A stretch of DNA of 64,000 bases from Saprospiraceae bacterium (GTDB taxonomy: Bacteria; Bacteroidota; Bacteroidia; Chitinophagales; Saprospiraceae). Both the position numbers and the translations under genes were made by a program. Under the pieces are notes generated by a model, which was given only the letters and a program-made list of their open reading frames with translations, was not told the DNA's origin and ran no database searches. This document shows positions 6,888 to 15,845 of this stretch, in pieces (within the stretch, counting starts at the first letter, position 1; every line of letters begins with the position of its first letter). The DNA lies in contig BQJU01000032.1 of the NCBI GenBank assembly GCA_021604865.1, forward strand, positions 1 to 64,000, written 5' to 3'.

Positions 6888-9800
6888 ATGAAGTTGCTAG
6901 GAAAAATGCGATGGTTGCTGTTTTCGGCTATTGGACTCTTGCTTCTGGGAGGGACCAGCTTTGCCCAAAATATAGCAGTATTTGAAAAGGTTAATTCCGG
7001 TCAGGGTATCCACCAAAGCATTATATATGGACTTGCTCAGGACACTCTTGGCAATATCTGGGCCTGTACTGAAGAGGGCATCATCCGTTATAATTCCCAG
7101 GAGGCTTTCCTGTACAATAAGTATCGTGGCCTCCCTGAGAATTTCGGCAACCGGATCAATACGATTTACATTGATGCTCAGCATAAAATATGGATTGGCG
7201 CCGAGGGAGGTATAGCCCTATATAATGCACAAAAAGATACGTTTGACTGGTTAAAACCTACTGACGGCCTCACCCCAAATCTAGTTAAAGAAATTACAGC
7301 TGATGCCGAGGGCAATATTTGGATAGGTTGTTTTAATGGCGTTTGGAAATATAGGCCGGGGACCGAGCATCCAAGTGATCAATTTCAACAAGTCAGTAAT
7401 ATTCCTGGTACAGAAAGTTTGTATTTTGAAGGCACAAACTTGTTGGTTGGGTCTTCCAAAGGTCTCTATAGTATTGATATCAACCATTTACCAGTTGAAA
7501 CGATTACTACTCTATCCACAAAGGATCTCAAAACCACAGCAATTGTCACATGTATTCAAAAATATGGCCAACACTTCCTTCTTGGTACTAAAAGCAACGG
7601 TTTGTTCCTGGCGGATAGCACTTTTCTTTCTTTACAACATATAAAACTTCCCATTTTTGAAACCCAATACTTCCCTATCACTAAAATCCTTTCCAATGCT
7701 GAGGGAAATATATACCTGGCTACAGACGGTGTCGGGCTGATTTACCTAAACTCAAAATATGAATTTCTGACCGCATATACCAACGATGTAAACAACCCCA
7801 ATTCTATTTCTAGCAATGGTATTTATGATCTGCTTCTCGATCAAGAATCCATTTTATGGGTAGCTACTTATGGCGGGGGTATTAATTTCTTAAATCCTGC
7901 CAAAAATAATTTTCAAAATATTGTTCATCAAATCAATACATCCAATAGTATTGCCCACAACTTCACCCGTTCCATTCTTGAAGATACAAAGGGAAATATT
8001 TGGTTTGGGACCAAACAAGGCATTAGTATCTGGCTAAAGGAGAGTGGCAACTGGAGACATCTTTCCAACTTCACCAGCAAAGGTAAACCCACTTCTTCCG
8101 TGATTATTATGGCGCTGGAAGAAGATGGCGAATATATCTGGGCGGGCACCTATGGCAATGGTGCTTTTCGAATTAATAAGGCTGATTATTCTTATGCACA
8201 CTATGGCAGCAATGAACAGCCAAACCGAAAACTAAAACTGGACAAGGTTTATACCATTCTCAAAGATATTGAAGGGAATATCTGGTTTGGAGGAATCGAC
8301 GAAAAACTGCAACAGATTTCACCCAGCGGTGCAATTCAAAGTCTCCCATACCTGAATTTAAAAGACATTATTGCGTCCCGGGATGGTTCTATCTTAATTG
8401 CAGGCAGAAATGGCGTACAACGTATATCAAAAAACAAAGTTACCGATATTAAAAAGTTGCGCCCCGGGACAGAAGGTCGCGAATTTACAACGATCAATTG
8501 CCTCCATGAAGATGTCGAAGGCAACCTGATTATTGGCACAAATGGTGCCGGATTAATCTTTTATAATCTGCAAACTGAAAAGGCAACTGGACTGGATGTA
8601 AATGATGGCTTGCCGTCGGATATTGTACAGGGAATATTGCCAATGGATAAAGAGAATATATGGGTAAGTACAACCCGGGGACTTGCCCGAATCAATATGA
8701 TGCCAGGGGATACTACCGTCAAGGTTTTTGATAAATCCGATGGCCTGGCAAGTATGGAATTCAACTATGGAAGTTATACCCGACTTTCTGACGGCCGTCT
8801 CCTGTTTGGAGGGGTAGATGGGTTGACCATGTTCGACCCTAAGGAAATCAGCTATCAGATGATCACCCCAAAAATTGTGTTTGAAGAATTTCGTTTGTTT
8901 AATAAAACTGTGGAACCAGGTGCTTCTTCCCTTTCTGAACACATCAATGTGGTCAAGAACATCAAATTAAAAGCTTCAGAAAATGCCTTTACCCTCAAAT
9001 TTCTAGGCATACTGCATAGCACGCCTTCTAAAATAAAATACAGCTGGCAGTTGGAAGGCTTTAATGATGAATGGAGTGAAGCAAATTCCGAAAACCAAAC
9101 CAATTTCACCAACTTGCCTCCCGGAGCGTACACCTTTCGGGTAAAAGCAGCCAACCGTGATGGGCACTGGGGCCCCGAACGGCAACTCTCCATTAACATT
9201 TTGCCGCCCTGGTGGGCCACCACTACTGCTTACTTTATCTATTTATTATTGGGTATATTGGTTCTAGTTGGTTTGGTCTACATTACCGGTTTATACATTA
9301 ACAAGCGTAATGCCGAACAGCAAATCGCCTTTTTTAGCAACATTACTCATGAGTTGAAGACACCACTGACCATTCTACTCTCGTCATTGGAAAAACTCCC
9401 TAATGATCAAAATACCCAGCCCGATACAGAACAAAAAGTCAAAGGCACCATTAAAAGGCTCAATTCCTTGTTTGACCAGTTGCTTAACTTCCATAAAGTC
9501 ACGGTTGGAGGTCGACATAATGGAGCAATTAGCAAGATAAACCTCCCTGGACATATCGAAAAATTGGTAAATAGTTTTATGCCTTTATTAGAGGACCGCA
9601 GTATTTCCATTGAGATCATAGGCCGTTACGAGAAACAGGTCTTTTATTACACTCAGGAAGTATTTGATAAAATCCTTTTCAACCTGGTTTCTAATGCCAT
9701 TAAGTACTCTAAACAAAATGGAAAAATCACGATTAAACTATCTTCTGTCCAGGGAGGTAATTTGAGACTGTCTTTTTCAGATGATGGTATTGGAATACCT

Positions 9801-10844
9801 AAAGACCAGCAAAAGTTTATTCTTAAACGCTACTACAGAGGTAGAAACGCCATCAACAGCCAAATGCCGGGAACTGGTCTTGGACTCATGATGGTCAAGA
9901 ATTTGGTTGAGCAAGACCGCGGAAGTATCTCTTTTTCAAGTATTGAAAATGTAGGCACCACCTTCACCGTCCTGTTGAAGACCCAAGAATCCAGATACCA
10001 CAAATCTGCAATGTTGCCCCAAAACAAACCCGTTCCCAAAGATCTGTACGAAAATACTCAGATTGAGGAATTTAGTGACGCCAAAATATTGCTGGTAGAG
10101 GATAACGATGAACTTAGACAAGTTTTATTGGATAAAATTGGGGTCTATTTTCAGGTTTTTGAAGCACGCAACGGTAAAGAAGGCCTGGAGATGGTAAAAC
10201 AGGTTTTCCCTGACCTGATTCTTACGGACCTAATCATGCCCGAAATGGATGGCATGACCATGTGCCAGGAGTTGCAAAAAGATATCAACCTCAATCATAT
10301 CCCAATTTTCATGCTTACGGTGCTTAATAATTCTGTCCAAAAGATGGAAAGCATAGAAAACGGGATTACAGAGTACATGGAAAAACCGATTGACTTTAAT
10401 CTGTTGTTGGCCAAAATGACCAATACCCTAGCCTGGCAGGAAAAGTTAAGGAAAAAATACCTTCACCAGGTAGAAATTGAAAACGCAGAAAAATACCGCA
10501 ATAAGCGGGATGCAGATTTTATCAATGGGCTTGAAAAATTTGTGCTCAGCCAATTAAGCAATGAATCGTTTTCAATCCACGATCTGTGTAAACAGGTGGG
10601 GATGAGCAGAACGGCCCTTTATATGAAACTCAAAAATCTAGTTGATCTTTCTCCTCAGGATTTTATTATTCATGCGCGATTGCGTTACGCCAGGAAACTG
10701 CTAATAGAACAAGATAGTCCTATTAAAGAAGTTGCCTACAAATCTGGCTTTTCCAACCCTAAATATTTCAGTACCTCTTTCAAAAAAATATTCGGCATTT
10801 CTCCCAGTGATTTTTTGAAGAATCTGGAGGCTAAAAACGAATAA
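6888..10844 (+). CDS. Hybrid two-component system (HTCS) sensor/regulator of the PUL
   Basis: This 1318-residue one-protein signalling system has, in order: a signal peptide; a periplasmic sensor of two beta-propellers made of Reg_prop repeats (for example IWIGAEGGIALYN) up to about residue 700; a Y_Y_Y domain about 713-775; a membrane helix about 777-800; a histidine kinase with the phospho-accepting His821 in NITHELKTPLT; an ATPase domain with N box near 935, DDGIGIP near 964 and GTGLGL near 994; a receiver domain with Asp1114 in LTDLIMPEMDG; and an AraC-type DNA-binding domain about 1226-1314. HTCS proteins bind oligosaccharides of the target glycan in the periplasm and activate the adjacent PUL. 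All key residues are present. The neighbouring SusC gene starts 131 bp downstream with candidate operator repeats in the gap. Confidence 0.95.
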   Translation: MKLLGKMRWLLFSAIGLLLLGGTSFAQNIAVFEKVNSGQGIHQSIIYGLAQDTLGNIWACTEEGIIRYNSQEAFLYNKYRGLPENFGNRINTIYIDAQHKIWIGAEGGIALYNAQKDTFDWLKPTDGLTPNLVKEITADAEGNIWIGCFNGVWKYRPGTEHPSDQFQQVSNIPGTESLYFEGTNLLVGSSKGLYSIDINHLPVETITTLSTKDLKTTAIVTCIQKYGQHFLLGTKSNGLFLADSTFLSLQHIKLPIFETQYFPITKILSNAEGNIYLATDGVGLIYLNSKYEFLTAYTNDVNNPNSISSNGIYDLLLDQESILWVATYGGGINFLNPAKNNFQNIVHQINTSNSIAHNFTRSILEDTKGNIWFGTKQGISIWLKESGNWRHLSNFTSKGKPTSSVIIMALEEDGEYIWAGTYGNGAFRINKADYSYAHYGSNEQPNRKLKLDKVYTILKDIEGNIWFGGIDEKLQQISPSGAIQSLPYLNLKDIIASRDGSILIAGRNGVQRISKNKVTDIKKLRPGTEGREFTTINCLHEDVEGNLIIGTNGAGLIFYNLQTEKATGLDVNDGLPSDIVQGILPMDKENIWVSTTRGLARINMMPGDTTVKVFDKSDGLASMEFNYGSYTRLSDGRLLFGGVDGLTMFDPKEISYQMITPKIVFEEFRLFNKTVEPGASSLSEHINVVKNIKLKASENAFTLKFLGILHSTPSKIKYSWQLEGFNDEWSEANSENQTNFTNLPPGAYTFRVKAANRDGHWGPERQLSINILPPWWATTTAYFIYLLLGILVLVGLVYITGLYINKRNAEQQIAFFSNITHELKTPLTILLSSLEKLPNDQNTQPDTEQKVKGTIKRLNSLFDQLLNFHKVTVGGRHNGAISKINLPGHIEKLVNSFMPLLEDRSISIEIIGRYEKQVFYYTQEVFDKILFNLVSNAIKYSKQNGKITIKLSSVQGGNLRLSFSDDGIGIPKDQQKFILKRYYRGRNAINSQMPGTGLGLMMVKNLVEQDRGSISFSSIENVGTTFTVLLKTQESRYHKSAMLPQNKPVPKDLYENTQIEEFSDAKILLVEDNDELRQVLLDKIGVYFQVFEARNGKEGLEMVKQVFPDLILTDLIMPEMDGMTMCQELQKDINLNHIPIFMLTVLNNSVQKMESIENGITEYMEKPIDFNLLLAKMTNTLAWQEKLRKKYLHQVEIENAEKYRNKRDADFINGLEKFVLSQLSNESFSIHDLCKQVGMSRTALYMKLKNLVDLSPQDFIIHARLRYARKLLIEQDSPIKEVAYKSGFSNPKYFSTSFKKIFGISPSDFLKNLEAKNE

Positions 10845-10867
10845 TCCTAGGTAAAACCCCATTAAAC

Positions 10868-10911
10868 CAGGCATAAATCAGGCATTTTGACGATTTATGA
10901 ACCTTTTATGA
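10868..10911 (+). promoter_or_regulatory. Candidate HTCS operator upstream of the SusC operon
   Basis: CAGGCAT occurs at 10868 and again at 10879, and TTTATGA occurs at 10894 and again at 10905. Both pairs are direct repeats with an 11-bp period, about one helical turn. AraC-type regulators such as HTCS usually bind direct repeats on one face of the DNA. The site lies 65-108 bp before the SusC start. This is pattern evidence only. Confidence 0.4.
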
Positions 10912-10975
10912 TGTATATCAGACTCCCGTGCAAACAAGTATATCTAGTTTAGCAGCATCATAAAACGATACAATT

Positions 10976-13900
10976 ATGAGTCTGAAACATTACCTCTTCT
11001 CCATTACTTTCCTGGCCCTCTTCTTATCTGCCAGTGCACAAAAAACCATCAGTGGGACCCTCATTGATGGGCAAAAAAATCCGTTGATCGGAGCTACCAT
11101 ATTAATTAAGGATGCTGACCGGGGAACAATTTCTGACATTGACGGAACCTATTCCCTTACTACTGAGCCAGGAGACTCTATTTTGGTTTTTCGGTACATA
11201 GGATACCAAAGTAAAGAAGTATTCATAGGCAACCAGTCTACCATCAACGTCACACTGGAAGAAAACTCCAAGGTTTTGGATGAGGTAGTTGTAATTGGCT
11301 ACGGGTCGGTACAAAAGAGCGACATTACCGGTGCTATAGAAAGCCTCAACCCGATCAGTGAAGAAGTATCCCAATACAATGATTTTCAAGGGTACCTAAA
11401 AGGTCGGGCCAAGGGGGTATATGTACAGTCTAACAGCTCCGAACCCGGTGGACCAAATTCTATCCGGATCAGAGGCGCCAACAGCCTGCGGGGCGATAAC
11501 GAGCCACTATATGTAATTGATGGAATCATTGTCAATTCTACTACTGAGGATGCAAGTGACCCGCTATCTGGAGGCAATTCCTACCTCTCTCCACAAAATG
11601 GCCTCACGGGCATAAGCCCTCAAGACATTGAAAGCATAGAGGTATTAAAAGATGCTTCGGCTACCGCAATCTATGGCTCCAGGGGAGCAAATGGTGTCAT
11701 ACTCATCACTACTAAAAAAGGAATTGAAGGAAAGCCTACTTTCCAGTATAACCTAGTCACCCGTGTTGGAGAACCCACCCGGCTGTATGATATGCTGGAT
11801 GCTCAGGAATATGTACAGTATCAAAATGACGACCGGGAGTTACGGGGCTTTACTCCAGATTTTTATACTTATGCAGATGGGTCCATTGCTGAATTTAATA
11901 CTAGTGAAGAATTTATGTTGGCCAATGCTGATTCACTACCTCGGCTCACACCTATCAACTGGTACGATGATATTTTTTCTTCTTCTTTAAGTCAAAACCA
12001 CCGCCTGACCGTTCGTGGTGGAACAAAAGAATCCAAATATTACATTGCAGGAGGTTATATGTCAAATAAAGGAGTAGTACCCAATGCACAGGCAACTGTT
12101 GGTGACCTGCTTATCAATTACTCCCAGCAATTGGGCAAGCGACTGGAATTAAGTACCCGCATTTCCGCATCTTATACAAAAAACGAAGCCAGTAAAGGCA
12201 CTGAAAACCTTGGTGGTGCAAACAACAGCATTGTTCGTCAGATCGTATTAGGCGCACCCCTCCTTGGTTATATAGAAAATAATGTTGATACCGATATAGA
12301 TCAGGCAATTGATGGGCCCAGAGCATGGATTCAGGATTATGATGATGATTCCGATGAGTTGCGGACATTGGCCTCTATCAAGCTTGACTACAAGATTTCG
12401 GAGGTATTCACTTACAGGGTACAGATTGGCGCAGATTATCGCAATAAGCAGCGTCAGGTATGGTATGGTACCAGCCTTTTCCGGGGCAAACAATCGAATG
12501 GAGAAGCCGGCATCAGCACACTTGATCGCTTCCGCTACAATATTGACAACACCATCATGTTTAAGAAGCGCTTTCGTAGAGGTCACCGGTTAGATGGCAC
12601 TGCAGGGGTTGTTTATGACGCTACCAATTTGGAGCAGACCTCGTTTTCTGCTTCTGATTTTTCAAACAAGGACTTGCGTTACGAAGGTATTTCATTTGGA
12701 CAGGTATTCCAGCCTTTAGTCTACGATACTCGTAAGGAATCGTTATTGTCCTTCCTGGGTAGAGTCAATTATTCGTATAAAAACCGCTACCTGCTTACTG
12801 CTTCTTTCCGCACAGATGGAACGAGCAAGTTTACGGAAAATAACAAATTTTCCTTTTTCCCTTCACTTGCAGTTGCCTGGCGAATAATCAACGAAAAATT
12901 TATGGCCAATCAGAATACCTTTAGCGAGGCTAAGCTGCGCCTTGGTTGGGGGCTTACCGGTAGTCAGGCAATCCGCCCTTATCAGACACTCACCCGTTTT
13001 GGGCCAACCGAAAACCTGCTTTCAGACGCAAATGGCAATGGCATCACTTCCATTGTTCCTACAAATCTCGCCAATCCCGGACTGATTTGGGAAACAACCA
13101 ATCAGTTTAATGCAGGATTTGATTGGGGGATTATGAATGACCGTTTTACCGGAAATATCGATGTTTATTACAAAAGAACTTATGATCTGCTTCAGGAGTT
13201 GAATATTGGTCCCTCTGCCGGTTTCACTACCTTTACGGTCAACCAGGGAGACCTGATCAATAAAGGAATTGAATTTGGCTTAACGGCCAATATAGTGCGT
13301 AGTAAAAAGCTAAAGTGGGAAATTAGTGGAAACCTCTCATTTAACCGCAACGAAATTACCAGCCTCGGGTTACCACCTACACAATTTGGTGTAAATACTT
13401 ACAGTGCATTTCTGGGTTCAAATATCTCCGGGGGCACCTATTTCAAAGTGCCGGCTAATATTTTCATTGAAGGCCAGCCTGCAGCCTTGTTTTGGGGTTT
13501 CGAAACCAATGGAATTGTCTCTAATCCAGAAGAGCAGGGTAAAGCTCCTTCTGTACAGGGAGTAGAAACACAATTGGGTGATGTCCTTTATATTGATCAA
13601 AACGGTGATGGCAATATTACTGACCAGGACCTTGTGATCATAGGAGATCCTAATCCTGATTTTTTCTACGGATTTGGGACGACACTCTCTTACGGGGGAT
13701 TCACCCTCAATGCTTTTTTCAATGGGGTCTATGGCAATGATGTTGCTAATGGCAACCTTGCCCGCGAAGCCTACCTCGATGGCAGTTCAAATAATGTAAG
13801 AAGAGAAGCATATCAGAATGCCTGGAGTGAAACTAATCCCAATGGAACTTATCCTCGGATTGGTTATAACAACGCTGGCGACTTTACCGATCGCATGGTG

Positions 13901-14146
13901 GAAGATGCCAGTTTCCTTCGGCTTTCCTATGTCAGCCTTGGCTATGAAATACCCGCTGGCGTGATTCCCGGATTTCAGAAAATCAGCTTGTTTGTTTCAG
14001 GACAAAACCTACTGTTATTCACCGATTATTCTGGCTTCGACCCGGAAGTGGATAGTTATTCCTTTGACCCTTCCAGAAGAGGGGTTGACTGGAGTTCTTT
14101 TCCAAATCAAAAATCCATCACTTTTGGCTTGAATGCAACCTTTTAA
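10976..14146 (+). CDS. SusC-like TonB-dependent outer-membrane transporter
   Basis: The 1056-residue protein has a signal peptide ending near SASA, then a carboxypeptidase-regulatory-like beta-sandwich (about 24-100, ISGTLIDG...PLIGATILIKD). The SusC signature LDEVVVIGYGSVQKSDITGA and the plug domain (about 115-235) follow, and then a long beta-barrel ending in the aromatic-terminated strand FGLNATF. It imports oligosaccharides across the outer membrane using TonB energy and works as a lid-and-barrel pair with the SusD protein encoded 42 bp downstream. It is the first gene of the operon and follows the HTCS gene, so induction by the target glycan is expected. Length and domain order are normal for the family. 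Confidence 0.96.
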   Translation: MSLKHYLFSITFLALFLSASAQKTISGTLIDGQKNPLIGATILIKDADRGTISDIDGTYSLTTEPGDSILVFRYIGYQSKEVFIGNQSTINVTLEENSKVLDEVVVIGYGSVQKSDITGAIESLNPISEEVSQYNDFQGYLKGRAKGVYVQSNSSEPGGPNSIRIRGANSLRGDNEPLYVIDGIIVNSTTEDASDPLSGGNSYLSPQNGLTGISPQDIESIEVLKDASATAIYGSRGANGVILITTKKGIEGKPTFQYNLVTRVGEPTRLYDMLDAQEYVQYQNDDRELRGFTPDFYTYADGSIAEFNTSEEFMLANADSLPRLTPINWYDDIFSSSLSQNHRLTVRGGTKESKYYIAGGYMSNKGVVPNAQATVGDLLINYSQQLGKRLELSTRISASYTKNEASKGTENLGGANNSIVRQIVLGAPLLGYIENNVDTDIDQAIDGPRAWIQDYDDDSDELRTLASIKLDYKISEVFTYRVQIGADYRNKQRQVWYGTSLFRGKQSNGEAGISTLDRFRYNIDNTIMFKKRFRRGHRLDGTAGVVYDATNLEQTSFSASDFSNKDLRYEGISFGQVFQPLVYDTRKESLLSFLGRVNYSYKNRYLLTASFRTDGTSKFTENNKFSFFPSLAVAWRIINEKFMANQNTFSEAKLRLGWGLTGSQAIRPYQTLTRFGPTENLLSDANGNGITSIVPTNLANPGLIWETTNQFNAGFDWGIMNDRFTGNIDVYYKRTYDLLQELNIGPSAGFTTFTVNQGDLINKGIEFGLTANIVRSKKLKWEISGNLSFNRNEITSLGLPPTQFGVNTYSAFLGSNISGGTYFKVPANIFIEGQPAALFWGFETNGIVSNPEEQGKAPSVQGVETQLGDVLYIDQNGDGNITDQDLVIIGDPNPDFFYGFGTTLSYGGFTLNAFFNGVYGNDVANGNLAREAYLDGSSNNVRREAYQNAWSETNPNGTYPRIGYNNAGDFTDRMVEDASFLRLSYVSLGYEIPAGVIPGFQKISLFVSGQNLLLFTDYSGFDPEVDSYSFDPSRRGVDWSSFPNQKSITFGLNATF

Positions 14147-14188
14147 TCAGGAGTTGTTCTGGACAAATTCACTAAAAAATTATCGGAC

Positions 14189-15748
14189 ATGAAATCTAAT
14201 AAACAGTTCTTCTTCTTCCTGCTTGGGATTCTATTTCTTCATGCAGCCTGCAGTGGTTTACTGGATGAAGATCCTCAAACATTTTATAATGAAGATCAGA
14301 TATTCTCTTCTGAAGATGGGATAGAGTCCGCAGTTAATGGTATGTATTCCCAATTCTCTTCTGGAGGGTATTATGGCTCCGCATGGCATAGCTTTATTGC
14401 TCCTGTATCAGGCAAATTCTGGTCCTCACAAGGTGCCAGCACTGACGCCACCAGCCTCAACACCACTCCCAGCAATACCTGGCTGGTGCGTCTTTGGCCA
14501 GATATGTATTCTACTATCAACACGGCCAATGTCATCATTAAAAACATGGAAGAAACCGAGGGCACTTTCAGCAATCGGGAGACCGCCCTTGGGCAGGCAT
14601 ATTTCATTCGGGCACTCACCTATTTTGACCTGGTACGGTTATTTGGTGGGGTTCCAATTCGGACGACCCCTACCACTGCTGACGATCTACATATTCCAAG
14701 GAGTAGTAAGGCTGCGATTTATGATTTAGTGATTGCTGATCTCGAGCGTGCAAAAAGCTTGTTGCCTGAACCAGGAACCTATCGGCTGGAACGGCCTACA
14801 CCTTTTACGGCCAGTGCCTATCTCGCTAAAGTGTATATGACACTGGCCGGGGAAGATGCCAGCAATGCCTCCCTTTGGCAAAATGCCTATGCTGAAGCTT
14901 TTAATGTCTATCAAAATGGTCCCTATGCCTTGACCGCAACTTTTGCAGCGTTGTTTGAACCGGGCAATGAAAATACAGTGGAGTCCATTTATGAAATACA
15001 ATATGGTCATACGGGAGGCATTCGCAACTCGGACATGATCCGTTTATATACTCCTTCCAATAGTACGTTTGTACCTGAAAATGTGGTTACGTTTGGCCGC
15101 ATCCGTCCCAATAAAGAGGTATTTGATACGCATATCAGTCGCTATCCTGATGACCCGCGCATTGATGCTACTTTTATTTATGGAAGTTATGAAAAATCAG
15201 GTGGGGGCAATCAGAAAATTTACCCTGAAAATACCACAGGTAACAATGGCTATACTGCCATCCGAAAGTGGCTTGATCCTACATTTAACGGGATCACCAC
15301 CTCACGCAATTTTATTCATTTTCGTTATGCAGACCTCTTGTTGATGCTGGCAGAAATAGAGAATGAACTCAATGGTCCAGATCAGGCCTACCAATATGTC
15401 AATCAAGTCCTGGCACGTGCCCGTGATACTGACGGAGACGGGCAGAGTGATACCGAACAGCCAGCAGATTGGTCGGGATTAAGCAAGGATGAATTCCGGA
15501 CCAGTATATTGAAGGAACGGCAATTCGAATTGCTGGCAGAAGGTCACGAGTGGTTTGATACACGCCGCAGGGGTTATGCCTACTTTCTGGAAGAAGTGGT
15601 AGAACCACATAACAACCATCCGACATTTGATTCGGGCAAGGATTTTATTTATCCTGAGAGTGAAAAAAACATGTTATTGCCTATTCCGTTGGTAGAGATA
15701 TCAGGCAATCAGGCTATTACTCCGGCTGATCAAAATCCTGGATATTAG
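14189..15748 (+). CDS. SusD-like outer-membrane glycan-binding lipoprotein
   Basis: The 519-residue protein has a lipoprotein leader with Cys21 in HAACSG and the early family signature LLDEDPQTFYNEDQIF. Helical TPR-like regions follow (for example ETALGQAYFIRALTYFDLVR), and the C-terminal RagB/SusD features include ILKERQFELLAEGHEWFDTRR and a final PIPLVEI..N. SusD proteins sit on the outer face of the outer membrane, cap the SusC barrel and bind the glycan. The gene lies 42 bp after the SusC gene and 97 bp before the GH3 gene. Length is typical. The specific glycan cannot be read from the sequence. Confidence 0.95.
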   Translation: MKSNKQFFFFLLGILFLHAACSGLLDEDPQTFYNEDQIFSSEDGIESAVNGMYSQFSSGGYYGSAWHSFIAPVSGKFWSSQGASTDATSLNTTPSNTWLVRLWPDMYSTINTANVIIKNMEETEGTFSNRETALGQAYFIRALTYFDLVRLFGGVPIRTTPTTADDLHIPRSSKAAIYDLVIADLERAKSLLPEPGTYRLERPTPFTASAYLAKVYMTLAGEDASNASLWQNAYAEAFNVYQNGPYALTATFAALFEPGNENTVESIYEIQYGHTGGIRNSDMIRLYTPSNSTFVPENVVTFGRIRPNKEVFDTHISRYPDDPRIDATFIYGSYEKSGGGNQKIYPENTTGNNGYTAIRKWLDPTFNGITTSRNFIHFRYADLLLMLAEIENELNGPDQAYQYVNQVLARARDTDGDGQSDTEQPADWSGLSKDEFRTSILKERQFELLAEGHEWFDTRRRGYAYFLEEVVEPHNNHPTFDSGKDFIYPESEKNMLLPIPLVEISGNQAITPADQNPGY

Positions 15749-15845
15749 AGCAAGTTGGAGCTTCCATTACTAGGCAAATTTTCGACTCCAGAATGAAAAT
15801 ACCAATAGGCGCTTAATTTTTGATCCAATACAAAGTAAAATCAAT

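Noticed and set aside
6679-6891. 70-codon frame before the HTCS gene
   Set aside because: No leader, no motif, and it ends by chance at the HTCS start; probably upstream untranslated DNA.
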